Positions 56,908 to 64,000 of a DNA stretch of 64,000 nucleotides are shown here, one piece after another. Under the pieces are notes generated by a model. It did no database searches and was not told the DNA's origin. It saw only the letters and a program-made list of their open reading frames with translations. The stretch comes from CAZHHH01 sp052400685. GTDB taxonomy: Bacteria; Bacteroidota; Bacteroidia; Bacteroidales; Marinilabiliaceae. The stretch lies in the NCBI GenBank assembly GCA_052400685.1, contig JBQTGJ010000002.1. The stretch is one strand, 5' to 3'. The position numbers and the translations under genes were made by a program. The stretch's first letter is position 1. Each line of letters opens with the position of its first letter.

Positions 56908-58245
56908 ATGGATAGCAAGATGCAGGTCTTCATTAATGAAGTACAAAGGAAAAACCCGGGCGAAGAAGAATTTTTACAGGCGGTTCAGGAAGTTGTTGAG
57001 ACAGTATGGGATTTCTACCGGGAGAATCCACGCTATCAAAAAGCAAAAATACTGGAACGCATGGTTGAACCCGAAAGAGTAATCATGTTTCGTGTACCCT
57101 GGGTTGATGACAAAGGCGAAGTACAGGTAAACAGAGGCTTCAGAGTAGAATTCAACTCCGCCATAGGGCCATACAAAGGCGGCATTCGGTTTCACTCAAG
57201 CGTATCGCTCAGCAGCCTGAAATTTTTGGGTTTCGAACAAACATTCAAAAACAGTCTGACTTCCTTGCCCATGGGTGGCGGCAAAGGCGGCTCCGACTTC
57301 AACCCGCGTGGCAAATCCGACGGTGAAGTAATGCGGTTCTGCCAGGCCTTTATAAGTGAGCTGTTCCGGCATATAGGACCTGACACCGACGTTCCGGCAG
57401 GTGACATTGGCGTGGGTGCCAGAGAGATTGGCTACATGTTCGGCATGTACAAAAAACTACGCAACCAATTCACCGGCGTATTCACCGGTAAAGGGCGCGA
57501 ATTTGGTGGCAGCGTCATTCGTCCCGAAGCCACCGGTTATGGCGCCATCTACTTTGTTCGTGAAATGCTGGCGCTAAAAGGAGAGTCATTAGCCGGTAAA
57601 ACCATCGCTGTGTCAGGCTTCGGAAATGTAGCATGGGGCGCTGTGAGTAAAGCCGTTGAACTCGGAGCCAAAGTTGTAACCATTTCAGGTCCAGATGGCT
57701 ACATCTACGACCCCAATGGCATCAGCGGCGAAAAAATTGATTATATGCTCATGCTTCGTAACAGCAACAACGACGTGGTTCAACCCTATGCCGAACAGTT
57801 TGGCGTCTCCTTCTTTGCCGGGAAAAAACCGTGGGAACAAAAGGTGGATATTGCAATTCCATGTGCCATACAAAACGAACTGAACGAAACAGATGTCAAA
57901 ACACTTATTAAAAACGGTTGTCAGCTTATAGCAGAAGCTTCTAATATGGGTTGTACCGCCGATGCGGCAATACTGGCCACCGAAAAAATAACATTTGCGC
58001 CGGGCAAGGCTGTTAATGCAGGCGGGGTTGCCGTTTCAGGACTTGAAATGAGCCAAAACAGCATGCGGTTATCGTGGACGCGCGAAGAAGTGGATGAGAA
58101 ATTAAAGCACATTATGATCAATATTCATAACACCTGTGTTAAATACGGAAAAACACCTGATGGAAAAATAAATTATATGAAAGGCGCCAACATTGGCGGC
58201 TTTGTAAAAGTTGCCGAAGCCATGATGGCGCAAGGTATTGTTTAA
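56908..58245 (+). CDS. gdhA: NADP-type glutamate dehydrogenase
   Basis: This enzyme interconverts 2-oxoglutarate plus ammonium and glutamate, the main ammonium-assimilation step when nitrogen is plentiful. The 445 residues match the hexameric bacterial (GdhA) class. Visible motifs are the substrate pocket GPYKGGIRFH, the catalytic Lys segment LPMGGGKGGSDFNP, DVPAGDIGVGAREIGY, and the Rossmann turn VSGFGNVAWGA, followed by GGVAVSGLEMSQNS. The cofactor is assigned by overall class, not by a residue I can prove. It appears monocistronic. Confidence 0.96.
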   Translation: MDSKMQVFINEVQRKNPGEEEFLQAVQEVVETVWDFYRENPRYQKAKILERMVEPERVIMFRVPWVDDKGEVQVNRGFRVEFNSAIGPYKGGIRFHSSVSLSSLKFLGFEQTFKNSLTSLPMGGGKGGSDFNPRGKSDGEVMRFCQAFISELFRHIGPDTDVPAGDIGVGAREIGYMFGMYKKLRNQFTGVFTGKGREFGGSVIRPEATGYGAIYFVREMLALKGESLAGKTIAVSGFGNVAWGAVSKAVELGAKVVTISGPDGYIYDPNGISGEKIDYMLMLRNSNNDVVQPYAEQFGVSFFAGKKPWEQKVDIAIPCAIQNELNETDVKTLIKNGCQLIAEASNMGCTADAAILATEKITFAPGKAVNAGGVAVSGLEMSQNSMRLSWTREEVDEKLKHIMINIHNTCVKYGKTPDGKINYMKGANIGGFVKVAEAMMAQGIV

Positions 58246-58409
58246 CAAACAGACGTAATTACCAGATTTATCCGAACCGAGGTGACTTAACATCACGGCA
58301 GGAGACGGATAACAGCAGCAAAAACAAGTCTAAGAACAAGCGTAAAACAATTTATCAGAAATAAAATGCAGCCTAAGTCTGTTACATAAAATTGATGATA
58401 AATTCTTTC

Positions 58410-58434
58410 TAACCACGGGTTAAACCCGTGGTTA
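58410..58434. repeat. REP-like palindrome
   Basis: TAACCACGGGT and its exact complement ACCCGTGGTTA around a 3-base loop. A half-copy (CACCCGTGGGTTAGAC) follows about 20 bases later and runs into the truncated left end of repeat copy 12. Such CACGGGTT palindromes are often scattered in Bacteroidota genomes. No clear T-run suggests a terminator for gdhA. Confidence 0.65.
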
Positions 58435-58466
58435 CTTATTTATTCTATCGAATCCACCCGTGGGTT

Positions 58467-58576
58467 AGACTTGTGCTCAAAGTGGTCATTTACACCAGTA
58501 AATTCACTCTTTAAGACTTTGCAAGCCTCAAATTTGAACATTTTTAATCAAGCACTTAAGTTTTCTTACTGATACT
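58467..58576 (+). repeat. Interspersed polar repeat, copy 12 (left end missing)
   Basis: About 110 bp: GTGGTCATTTAC-acca-GTAAA, then GCAAGCCTCAAATTTGAAC and the group B right end TTTTCTTACTGATACT. The left 30 or so bases are absent, replaced by the REP-like palindrome region. It lies between gdhA and tatD, both on the plus strand. Confidence 0.8.
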
Positions 58577-58641
58577 AGTTAACTTTAGGACGTCAATAGA
58601 CAATACAAAACCAAATACACTCTGAAAATTGAAACTAAAAA

Positions 58642-59415
58642 ATGATTGACACCCATTCACACATATATTCAGAAGAATTTGACACCGATCGTCCGGAGAT
58701 GATTGACAGAGCCCTGAGCATAGGAATCAAAAAAATTATGCTGCCTAACATCGACAGCCAAAGCATCGACCGGATGTTGCAAACAGAAGCCGGGTGGCCG
58801 CAACTGTGTCATGCCATGATGGGACTGCATCCCACATCCGTAAACAGCCATTACAAGGATGAATTGGCCGTTGTAGAAGAATGGCTCTCCAAACGTTCAT
58901 TTGCAGCCATTGGCGAAATAGGCATGGATTTGTATTGGGATAAAACTTTTCTGACACAACAAAAAGAAGTTTTCGCCACCCAAATAAAATGGGCCATAGA
59001 AAAAGACCTTCCGGTTGTGATTCACATGCGCGAAGCCTTTGCTGAAACGATGGAGATCATAGAACAACACGACACCACAAAATTAAGAGGTATATTCCAC
59101 AGCTTCACCGGAACGGCCGACGAAGGCCGGCGTATTTTAGATATGCCTGGTTTCTGTTTAGGCATTAACGGCGTTGTCACCTTTAAAAACACAACGCTAC
59201 GCGAAGCATTAATACCATTGGGCTACGACAGGCTGGTTCTTGAAACGGACGCGCCATATCTGGCTCCCGTCCCTTTTCGGGGCAAACGAAATGAACCCTC
59301 ATATCTGAAAAATATTTGTGACACACTGGCTAAAACCTTTGACGTGTCACCGGACGAAATCATCAAAAGCACCAGTCGCAACGCGCAAACCATATTTAAC
59401 AACACCATACACTAA
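58642..59415 (+). CDS. TatD-family metal-dependent hydrolase
   Basis: A 257-residue TIM-barrel hydrolase. Metal ligands are visible as THSHIYSEEFD at the N-terminus, GEIGMDLYWDK in the middle, VVIHMREAF, the GIFHSFTGT histidine and LETDAPYLAP for the final Asp. Members are 3'-5' exonucleases or D-aminoacyl-tRNA deacylases; the exact substrate is not determined. The asparaginase gene follows four bases after its stop, so the two are probably cotranscribed. Confidence 0.93.
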   Translation: MIDTHSHIYSEEFDTDRPEMIDRALSIGIKKIMLPNIDSQSIDRMLQTEAGWPQLCHAMMGLHPTSVNSHYKDELAVVEEWLSKRSFAAIGEIGMDLYWDKTFLTQQKEVFATQIKWAIEKDLPVVIHMREAFAETMEIIEQHDTTKLRGIFHSFTGTADEGRRILDMPGFCLGINGVVTFKNTTLREALIPLGYDRLVLETDAPYLAPVPFRGKRNEPSYLKNICDTLAKTFDVSPDEIIKSTSRNAQTIFNNTIH

Positions 59416-59419
59416 AACA

Positions 59420-60445
59420 TTGGAAAGAAAGCTACTCATAATATATACAGGCGGAACCATCGGCATGGTCAACAATCCGGACACCAATTCGCTGGTGCCT
59501 TTTGACTTCGACAACATTTATCATCGCGTACCCGAATTACAAAAATTCGACTTTACGGTTCGCAGCATTTCATTTGAGCCACCGGTCGATTCGTCGATGA
59601 TGAATCCTGAAATATGGGTTAAACTGGCCACCCTCATCGAAGACAACTATGAAAAGTACGAAGGTTTCGTTATTCTGCATGGCACCGATACCATGGCTTA
59701 TACTGCAAGTGCGTTAAGCTACCTGCTTCACAATCTCAATAAGCCAGTCATTCTCACCGGCAGCCAGTTACCCATGGGAACCGTCCGTACCGACGGCAAG
59801 GAAAACATGCTCACTGCCCTTGAAATAGCTGCGGCTCAAAAAAATGATCGTGCGTTGGTTCCGGAAGTCTGCATCTACTTTCAGGACAAGCTATTCCGTG
59901 GCAACCGTACCACCAAATACAATGCAGAGCATTTTCATCCTTTCCGGTCGGATAACTATCCGGCGTTGGCAGAAGTAGGCATACACATTAAATACAACTA
60001 CCCCTACATACGTTATGCCACCGAAGAGGGCCATTTCTATGCCTCAAAAAAAATGGATACAGCCATCGCACTCATAAAAATATTTCCTGGCATCACGCCG
60101 TGGGTTCTCAACGGTCTGCTGCAGGCAGAAGGCATCAAGGCGGTTGTTCTGGAAACGTATGGCTCGGGTAATGCACCTACTCATAAGTGGTTTCTCGACG
60201 CACTAAAAAATGCTGCACGAAAAGGTCTAATCATTGTTAACGTTACGCAATGTCTGGCCGGGAGTGTCGAAATGTGGCGTTACGAAACCGGCGTTCATCT
60301 GTCGGGACTGGGCGTTATCAGCGGTCACGACATCACCACCGAAGCCGCAGTCACCAAATTAATGTACCTATTAGCCAACTGCGACACCACCGACGATGTA
60401 CGACAAAAAATGAGCAAATCGCTGAAAGGAGAAATTACATTATAA
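59420..60445 (+). CDS. Type I L-asparaginase
   Basis: A cytoplasmic enzyme that hydrolyses L-asparagine to aspartate and ammonia. The two catalytic Thr motifs are present: IIYTGGTIGM near the N-terminus and VILHGTDTMAYTASALSY. The later GNAPT segment also fits type I (AnsA). With the TTG start at 59420 the product has 341 residues and begins ERKLLIIYTGG, the normal N-terminus. An upstream ATG at 59318 in the same frame would overlap tatD by about 100 bases and add unrelated residues. No signal peptide is present, which fits the type I (cytoplasmic) form. Confidence 0.93.
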   Translation: MERKLLIIYTGGTIGMVNNPDTNSLVPFDFDNIYHRVPELQKFDFTVRSISFEPPVDSSMMNPEIWVKLATLIEDNYEKYEGFVILHGTDTMAYTASALSYLLHNLNKPVILTGSQLPMGTVRTDGKENMLTALEIAAAQKNDRALVPEVCIYFQDKLFRGNRTTKYNAEHFHPFRSDNYPALAEVGIHIKYNYPYIRYATEEGHFYASKKMDTAIALIKIFPGITPWVLNGLLQAEGIKAVVLETYGSGNAPTHKWFLDALKNAARKGLIIVNVTQCLAGSVEMWRYETGVHLSGLGVISGHDITTEAAVTKLMYLLANCDTTDDVRQKMSKSLKGEITL

Positions 60446-60805
60446 AATTGTTACTTCAATATAAATTTTTAGTAATTTTCCGTCATGAAAAATTTACTTT
60501 TATTCAGTCTGTTACAAAACTTAACATTTCACTCTATCGTTAAAGGTTTATAAATTATGTATACAGACAAAAGAAGTAATACCATGCATTATCTAATTTA
60601 AAGATCTACACAACAACATCTTAACATGTAACCAGCAGAACCGCAAAGATATGTAAGAACATCAATTAACGTAAAATGCAAAATGAAATATTTGTTTTTC
60701 GTTAAGGATACTTTTATTTTTGCTTTCAATATTCGTTAACAAACAGAGATAAAATTTATTATTGAGTATTAACAAACCAATACAAATTCAAACTAAGAAC
60801 ACATT
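60446..60805. other. Intergenic region upstream of exbB
   Basis: A 360-base AT-rich spacer that carries the exbB promoter at 60691-60722. No other feature is visible. Confidence 0.6.
60691..60722 (+). promoter_or_regulatory. Bacteroidota-type promoter of the exbB operon
   Basis: TTTG (60691-60694), a 20-base spacer and TATTTTTG (60715-60722) are a full match to the -33/-7 consensus. The leader before the exbB start codon would be about 75-80 bases long. Confidence 0.7.
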
Positions 60806-61630
60806 ATGAAAAAGCTATTTGCGTTATTGGCAGTATTTGGGATGCTGAATTTTGGTGCATCAGCCATTTTTGCTCAGGAAGAAGCTGCTGCTGTAAATCA
60901 GTCAGAAGAAAGCCAAGAGCCGGTTGTTGAAGAAGCAGCTACTGCTGCCGTTGTTGAAGGGGTGGCTGACGAAGAAGTTGCCGCAGCAGAAGAAGTAGGT
61001 ATCCATAAACAAATCAAAGCAAAATTCATCGAAGGTGGAGCCATGTTTATGAGCTTCGTATTGTTGGCATTAATTTTTGGTTTAGCCTTATGTATTGAAA
61101 GGATAATTTACCTTCATTTGGCTTCAACGAACACCAAAAAATTACTGCAAAACATTGAAAACGCACTTCAGGATGGCGGCGTAGAAGCAGCAAAAGAAAT
61201 TTGCCGTAACACCCGCGGGCCTGTTGCAGCCATTTTCTATCAAGGGCTCGATCGCTTTGAAGAAGGCATTGACGTTGCGGAAAAATCAGTTGTTTCCTAT
61301 GGTTCTGTACAAATGGGCCTTTTGGAAAAAGGGTTAACCTGGATCTCATTATTCATCGCCGTAGCCCCTATGCTTGGTTTCATGGGTACTGTAATTGGTA
61401 TGATCGGTGCTTTCGATAACATCCAGGCAATGGGTGAAATTTCGGCCACTGCAGTAGCCGGAGGTATTAAAGTTGCTTTGATTACAACCGTTGCCGGTTT
61501 GATTGTAGCCATCATTCTTCAGGTATTCTACAACTACATCGTATCAAAAATTGATGGGTTGGTAAACACTATGGAAGATGCATCAATCTCTCTACTGGAC
61601 ATTTTGGTAAAATATAACCTGAAAAAATAA
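60806..61630 (+). CDS. exbB: MotA/TolQ/ExbB proton channel protein with extended N-terminus
   Basis: ExbB pentamers and ExbD form the proton-driven motor that powers TonB. The 274-residue protein has a cleavable-type signal (about residues 1-23, ending FAQE), an unusual acidic, Ala/Glu/Val-rich stretch (24-66), then three helices: about 75-98, 170-195 (APMLGFMGTVIGMIGAF) and 210-240. The last two form the conserved channel region. A signal-bearing ExbB with a periplasmic acidic extension occurs in other Bacteroidota. It opens an operon with a small membrane protein and two exbD genes. No tonB gene is in the window. Confidence 0.93.
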   Translation: MKKLFALLAVFGMLNFGASAIFAQEEAAAVNQSEESQEPVVEEAATAAVVEGVADEEVAAAEEVGIHKQIKAKFIEGGAMFMSFVLLALIFGLALCIERIIYLHLASTNTKKLLQNIENALQDGGVEAAKEICRNTRGPVAAIFYQGLDRFEEGIDVAEKSVVSYGSVQMGLLEKGLTWISLFIAVAPMLGFMGTVIGMIGAFDNIQAMGEISATAVAGGIKVALITTVAGLIVAIILQVFYNYIVSKIDGLVNTMEDASISLLDILVKYNLKK

Positions 61631-61639
61631 GCACACATT

Positions 61640-62086
61640 ATGAACAAATTATCAAAGATATTGAACATAGTGTTAATAGCCCTGCTGGGCGTTACTCTTG
61701 TTTTTGCAGGAATGTTCTTTTTTGGTGGAGATGTTGAAGGTGCAGCTTATGAAACACCTGTTTACACCGATCTTTTCCTGAACTGGGGTATTGTTTTGGT
61801 TTTTTTGACAGCAGGCATAACCATTTTGTTTGAAATAATAAGTCTTGTTCTTCAACCCAAAAATGCAATGCGGTCGTTAATAAGTATTGCCGTACTCGCT
61901 GTTATTGTTTTCATATCATACAGCATAGGCGATCCTACTCCGCTTGTATTACCCGGATACGAAGGAACAGACAACGTAGCTTCCATGCTTTTGTTATCTG
62001 ACATGTTCCTTTATTCTACCTACTTTCTAGTTGGAATCCTCATTGTAGCGATTCTTTACTCTGAAGTGTCAAGAATTTTCCGCTAA
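61640..62086 (+). CDS. Four-helix membrane protein in the exbB/exbD operon
   Basis: A 148-residue protein with four hydrophobic segments at about residues 10-30, 47-68, 78-98 and 117-143. The loop after the first helix is acidic (GGDVEGAAYETP). I know no function. It starts nine bases after exbB and lies before the exbD pair, so it is likely part of the same motor operon; a structural or regulatory role in the complex is inference from position. Confidence 0.8.
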   Translation: MNKLSKILNIVLIALLGVTLVFAGMFFFGGDVEGAAYETPVYTDLFLNWGIVLVFLTAGITILFEIISLVLQPKNAMRSLISIAVLAVIVFISYSIGDPTPLVLPGYEGTDNVASMLLLSDMFLYSTYFLVGILIVAILYSEVSRIFR

Positions 62087-62148
62087 AAAGAGAAAAACGG
62101 ACAGTATACAGGACTGCCCCTGTAACACTTATAAAACAAAAGTAATCT

Positions 62149-62727
62149 ATGTCTAAAAGAGCAATACCGGAAATCAATGCAGGGTCAATGGCCGACATCG
62201 CGTTTCTATTGCTGATCTTCTTTTTGATGACCACGACCATGGATACAGATACAGGTCTGGCACGTATGTTGCCACCGCCACTCCCGGATACAGAGGATAC
62301 ACCTCCTCCAATTCGGGAACGTAACGTATTCGAGGTTCTGATTAATGCCAACAACCAGTTGCTTGTTGAAAAGCAACCGATGGCATTACAAGACTTAAGA
62401 GAAGCGGCAAAGGAATTCATTGAAAATCCAGCAAACCTTGCAACGCTTCCTGAAAAGGAAGAAATTGAGGTTCCTTTCTTTGGTGTCATTCCGGTCACCA
62501 AAAATGCAGTTATTTCACTGCAAAACGACCGGGGAACTCAATACCAGACTTATCTTGCTGTTCAAAATGAACTTCAGGCAGCCTATAACGAATTACGTGA
62601 CGAATTGGCTAAAAAGAAGTTCAACAAAACATTCAGTGAGTTGGATGAGGAACAACAGGATGCGATCAGAGATATTTATCCACAAAAAATATCTGAAGCA
62701 GAACCACGTAACGTAGGAGGAAACTAG
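62149..62727 (+). CDS. exbD: ExbD/TolR biopolymer transport protein, paralogue 1
   Basis: A 192-residue bitopic protein: short N-terminus, one membrane helix (MADIAFLLLIFFLMTTTM, residues 14-31) with the proton-carrying Asp16, a Pro-rich linker (PPPLPD, TPPPIRE) and a periplasmic domain extended by a Glu/Lys-rich insertion (residues 95-175). It stops one base before the second exbD gene, so translation is probably coupled. Confidence 0.93.
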   Translation: MSKRAIPEINAGSMADIAFLLLIFFLMTTTMDTDTGLARMLPPPLPDTEDTPPPIRERNVFEVLINANNQLLVEKQPMALQDLREAAKEFIENPANLATLPEKEEIEVPFFGVIPVTKNAVISLQNDRGTQYQTYLAVQNELQAAYNELRDELAKKKFNKTFSELDEEQQDAIRDIYPQKISEAEPRNVGGN

Positions 62728-62728
62728 A

Positions 62729-63208
62729 ATGGCAAAATTCAGAAAGAAAAAAGGAAACAGTTTACCGGCTCTTAACACAGCCTCACTGCCCGATATCGTC
62801 TTCATGTTGCTGTTCTTCTTTATGACAACTACAACCATGAAAGAGGTGGAGATGAAAGTGATGATTAAATCCCCGGAAGCAACAGAAGTGGCTAAACTGG
62901 AGAAAAAATCATTGGTTACATACATCTATGTGGGTGTTCCAATGCGTCAATACCAAAGCAAATTTGGTTCTGAACCGCGCATACAGCTAAACGACCAATT
63001 CGCAACTGTGAGCGATATCCAAAGTTACATTGTACAGGAAAGAGAGTTGATGAAAGAAAATGATCGCCCATTAATGCAGGTCTCTATTAAAGCAGACTAT
63101 GACTGTCCGATGGGTGTAATCACCGATATTAAGCAAGCACTAAGACGTGCACAAGCTTTAAAAATCAATTACTCATCCCGGGCAACTGACAAACTGGCCT
63201 TTAATTAA
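62729..63208 (+). CDS. exbD: ExbD/TolR biopolymer transport protein, paralogue 2
   Basis: A 159-residue second ExbD with its membrane helix at about residues 20-38 (LPDIVFMLLFFFMTTTTM) and the conserved Asp22. The C-terminal domain ends with the family block VSIKADYDCPMGVITDIKQA. Two different ExbD subunits in tandem are common in Bacteroidota and suggest heteromeric ExbD in the motor. The operon ends at the terminator 63227-63263. Confidence 0.94.
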   Translation: MAKFRKKKGNSLPALNTASLPDIVFMLLFFFMTTTTMKEVEMKVMIKSPEATEVAKLEKKSLVTYIYVGVPMRQYQSKFGSEPRIQLNDQFATVSDIQSYIVQERELMKENDRPLMQVSIKADYDCPMGVITDIKQALRRAQALKINYSSRATDKLAFN

Positions 63209-63226
63209 TAATAAAGGACTGAGCAT

Positions 63227-63263
63227 AAAAAAAGCTGTTTCGAAAATCGAAACAGCTTTTTTT
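63227..63263. terminator. Bidirectional terminator between exbD and leuS
   Basis: A perfect stem AAGCTGTTTCGA / TCGAAACAGCTT extended by an A-run and a T-run, 3-base loop. Both exits are U-rich, so it serves the converging exbD and leuS transcripts. Confidence 0.95.
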
Positions 63264-63306
63264 GTGCTCACGTGGTAATGCCCTTTCAGGCAATTACCAC
63301 GTATTA

Positions 63307-64000
63307 CTAAAGTACAATATTTATAATTTTACCCTGAACAACAATCACCTTCTTCACCGATTTACCATCGATCCATTTCTGAGCCTGCTCGTTTTCAAGT
63401 ACAGCTTTCTGGATATCCGGGGCTTTCATTTCAGCCGGCAATTCCAGTTTAAACCGCATCTTACCATTAAAAGAAACAGGATACAACACCGAGTTTTCCA
63501 CCAAATAATCGGCCTTAAACTCAGGCCATTCAGCATCACAAACAGAGGTGTCATTTCCCAGTTTGTGCCAAAGTTCTTCGGCAATATGAGGTGCAAAAGG
63601 TGTTAAAAGAATCACCAAAGGTTCCAGAATGGCCCGCTTATGGCATTTTAAATCATTCAGTTCATTCACACAAATCATAAATGAACTAACGGCTGTGTTA
63701 AACGAAAAACGCTCCACATCGTTGGCGGTTTTCTGAATGGTGCGATGCAACACTTTTAACTCGTCAGCAGTTGGTTTCTCGTCGGTTATGATCAAGCCTC
63801 CCTCACGGTCAAAAAACAGGCGCCATACCTTACGCAAAAATTTATGGACACCGTCAATTCCATTGGTATCCCATGGTTTGGATTGCTCCAGCGGGCCGAG
63901 GAACATTTCGTACAGACGCAATGTATCGGCGCCATAATCGGCCACAATGGTATCAGGATTCACCACGTTGTACATTGATTTCGACATCTTCTCAACGGCC
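63307..64000 (-). CDS. leuS: Leucine--tRNA ligase, C-terminal part (5' part beyond window edge)
   Basis: The last 230 codons or so of a class I synthetase. The visible N-terminal end reads EKMSKSMYNVVNPDTIV, the KMSKS ATP-binding motif followed by the typical NVVNPD of LeuRS, then the anticodon-binding helical bundle (LVILLTPFAPHIAEELWHKLG) and the C-terminal domain ending KKVIVVQGKIINIVL. The first two-thirds with HIGH and editing domain lie to the right of position 64000. Confidence 0.95.
   Translation of the reverse strand, partial: AVEKMSKSMYNVVNPDTIVADYGADTLRLYEMFLGPLEQSKPWDTNGIDGVHKFLRKVWRLFFDREGGLIITDEKPTADELKVLHRTIQKTANDVERFSFNTAVSSFMICVNELNDLKCHKRAILEPLVILLTPFAPHIAEELWHKLGNDTSVCDAEWPEFKADYLVENSVLYPVSFNGKMRFKLELPAEMKAPDIQKAVLENEQAQKWIDGKSVKKVIVVQGKIINIVL

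Noticed and set aside
59318..59419. ATG start of asparaginase inside tatD
   Set aside because: It adds 34 residues without family similarity ahead of the normal N-terminus; the TTG at 59420, four bases after the tatD stop, fits better.

Overview
The window reads as chromosomal DNA of a Bacteroidota bacterium, most likely a free-living member of Bacteroidia such as Marinilabiliales; the order is inference. The evidence is a set of type IX secretion (T9SS) genes (gldJ, porU, porV, a Plug protein gene, a PorP/SprF gene and a 6,276-residue SprB-like adhesin), a complete Na+-translocating NADH:quinone reductase operon, paired exbD genes, and promoters of the Bacteroidota type (TTTG, then TAnnTTTG). 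I see no rRNA, tRNA, CRISPR array, prophage or intact insertion sequence.

Layout. 1-6629: gldJ (runs off the left edge) is divergent from porU-porV-ispF. 6694-13869: a thioredoxin-like protein, a cold-shock protein, an acyl-CoA synthetase, a CapA-like protein and alaS. 14267-17644: M23 peptidase, MerR regulator, Nif3-like protein and zinc-ribbon coiled-coil protein. 17725-21202: a minus-strand run of two TPM-domain proteins, LemA, a HAD-like protein, a membrane protein and recR. 21688-30876: a sodium:solute symporter, a 57-residue Cys-rich membrane protein, apbE and nqrABCDEF. 30960-35051: T9SS Plug protein, a DivIC/FtsB-like protein, a small membrane protein, a glycosyltransferase and an OmpH/Skp-like chaperone. 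35894-55956: sprF-like gene and the giant sprB-like gene. 56908-63208: glutamate dehydrogenase, TatD hydrolase, asparaginase and an exbB/exbD operon. 63307-64000: the 3' end of leuS.

Two systems dominate. The first is surface-protein export and probable gliding: GldJ, PorU, PorV and Plug belong to the T9SS machinery or its partners, the giant protein carries the C-terminal type B sorting domain the machinery recognises, and the SprF-like protein encoded just downstream is the expected dedicated export partner. The second is sodium bioenergetics: Na+-NQR, the ApbE flavin transferase that would load FMN onto NqrB and NqrC, a possible NqrM-like maturation protein, and a probable sodium-coupled symporter.

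The most unusual feature is a family of about 144-bp interspersed repeats. There are twelve copies plus one deletion derivative, with terminal inverted repeats, 4-bp A/T-only target duplications and a conserved internal TTTAC-N4-GTAAA hairpin. Every copy points the same way along the window whatever the strand of its neighbours. One copy appears to supply the start codon and the first residues of apbE. A second point of interest is a G10 tract inside the sprF-like gene that could allow on/off phase variation of adhesin export. A perfect 16-bp hairpin also lies between the sprB-like and sprF-like genes.
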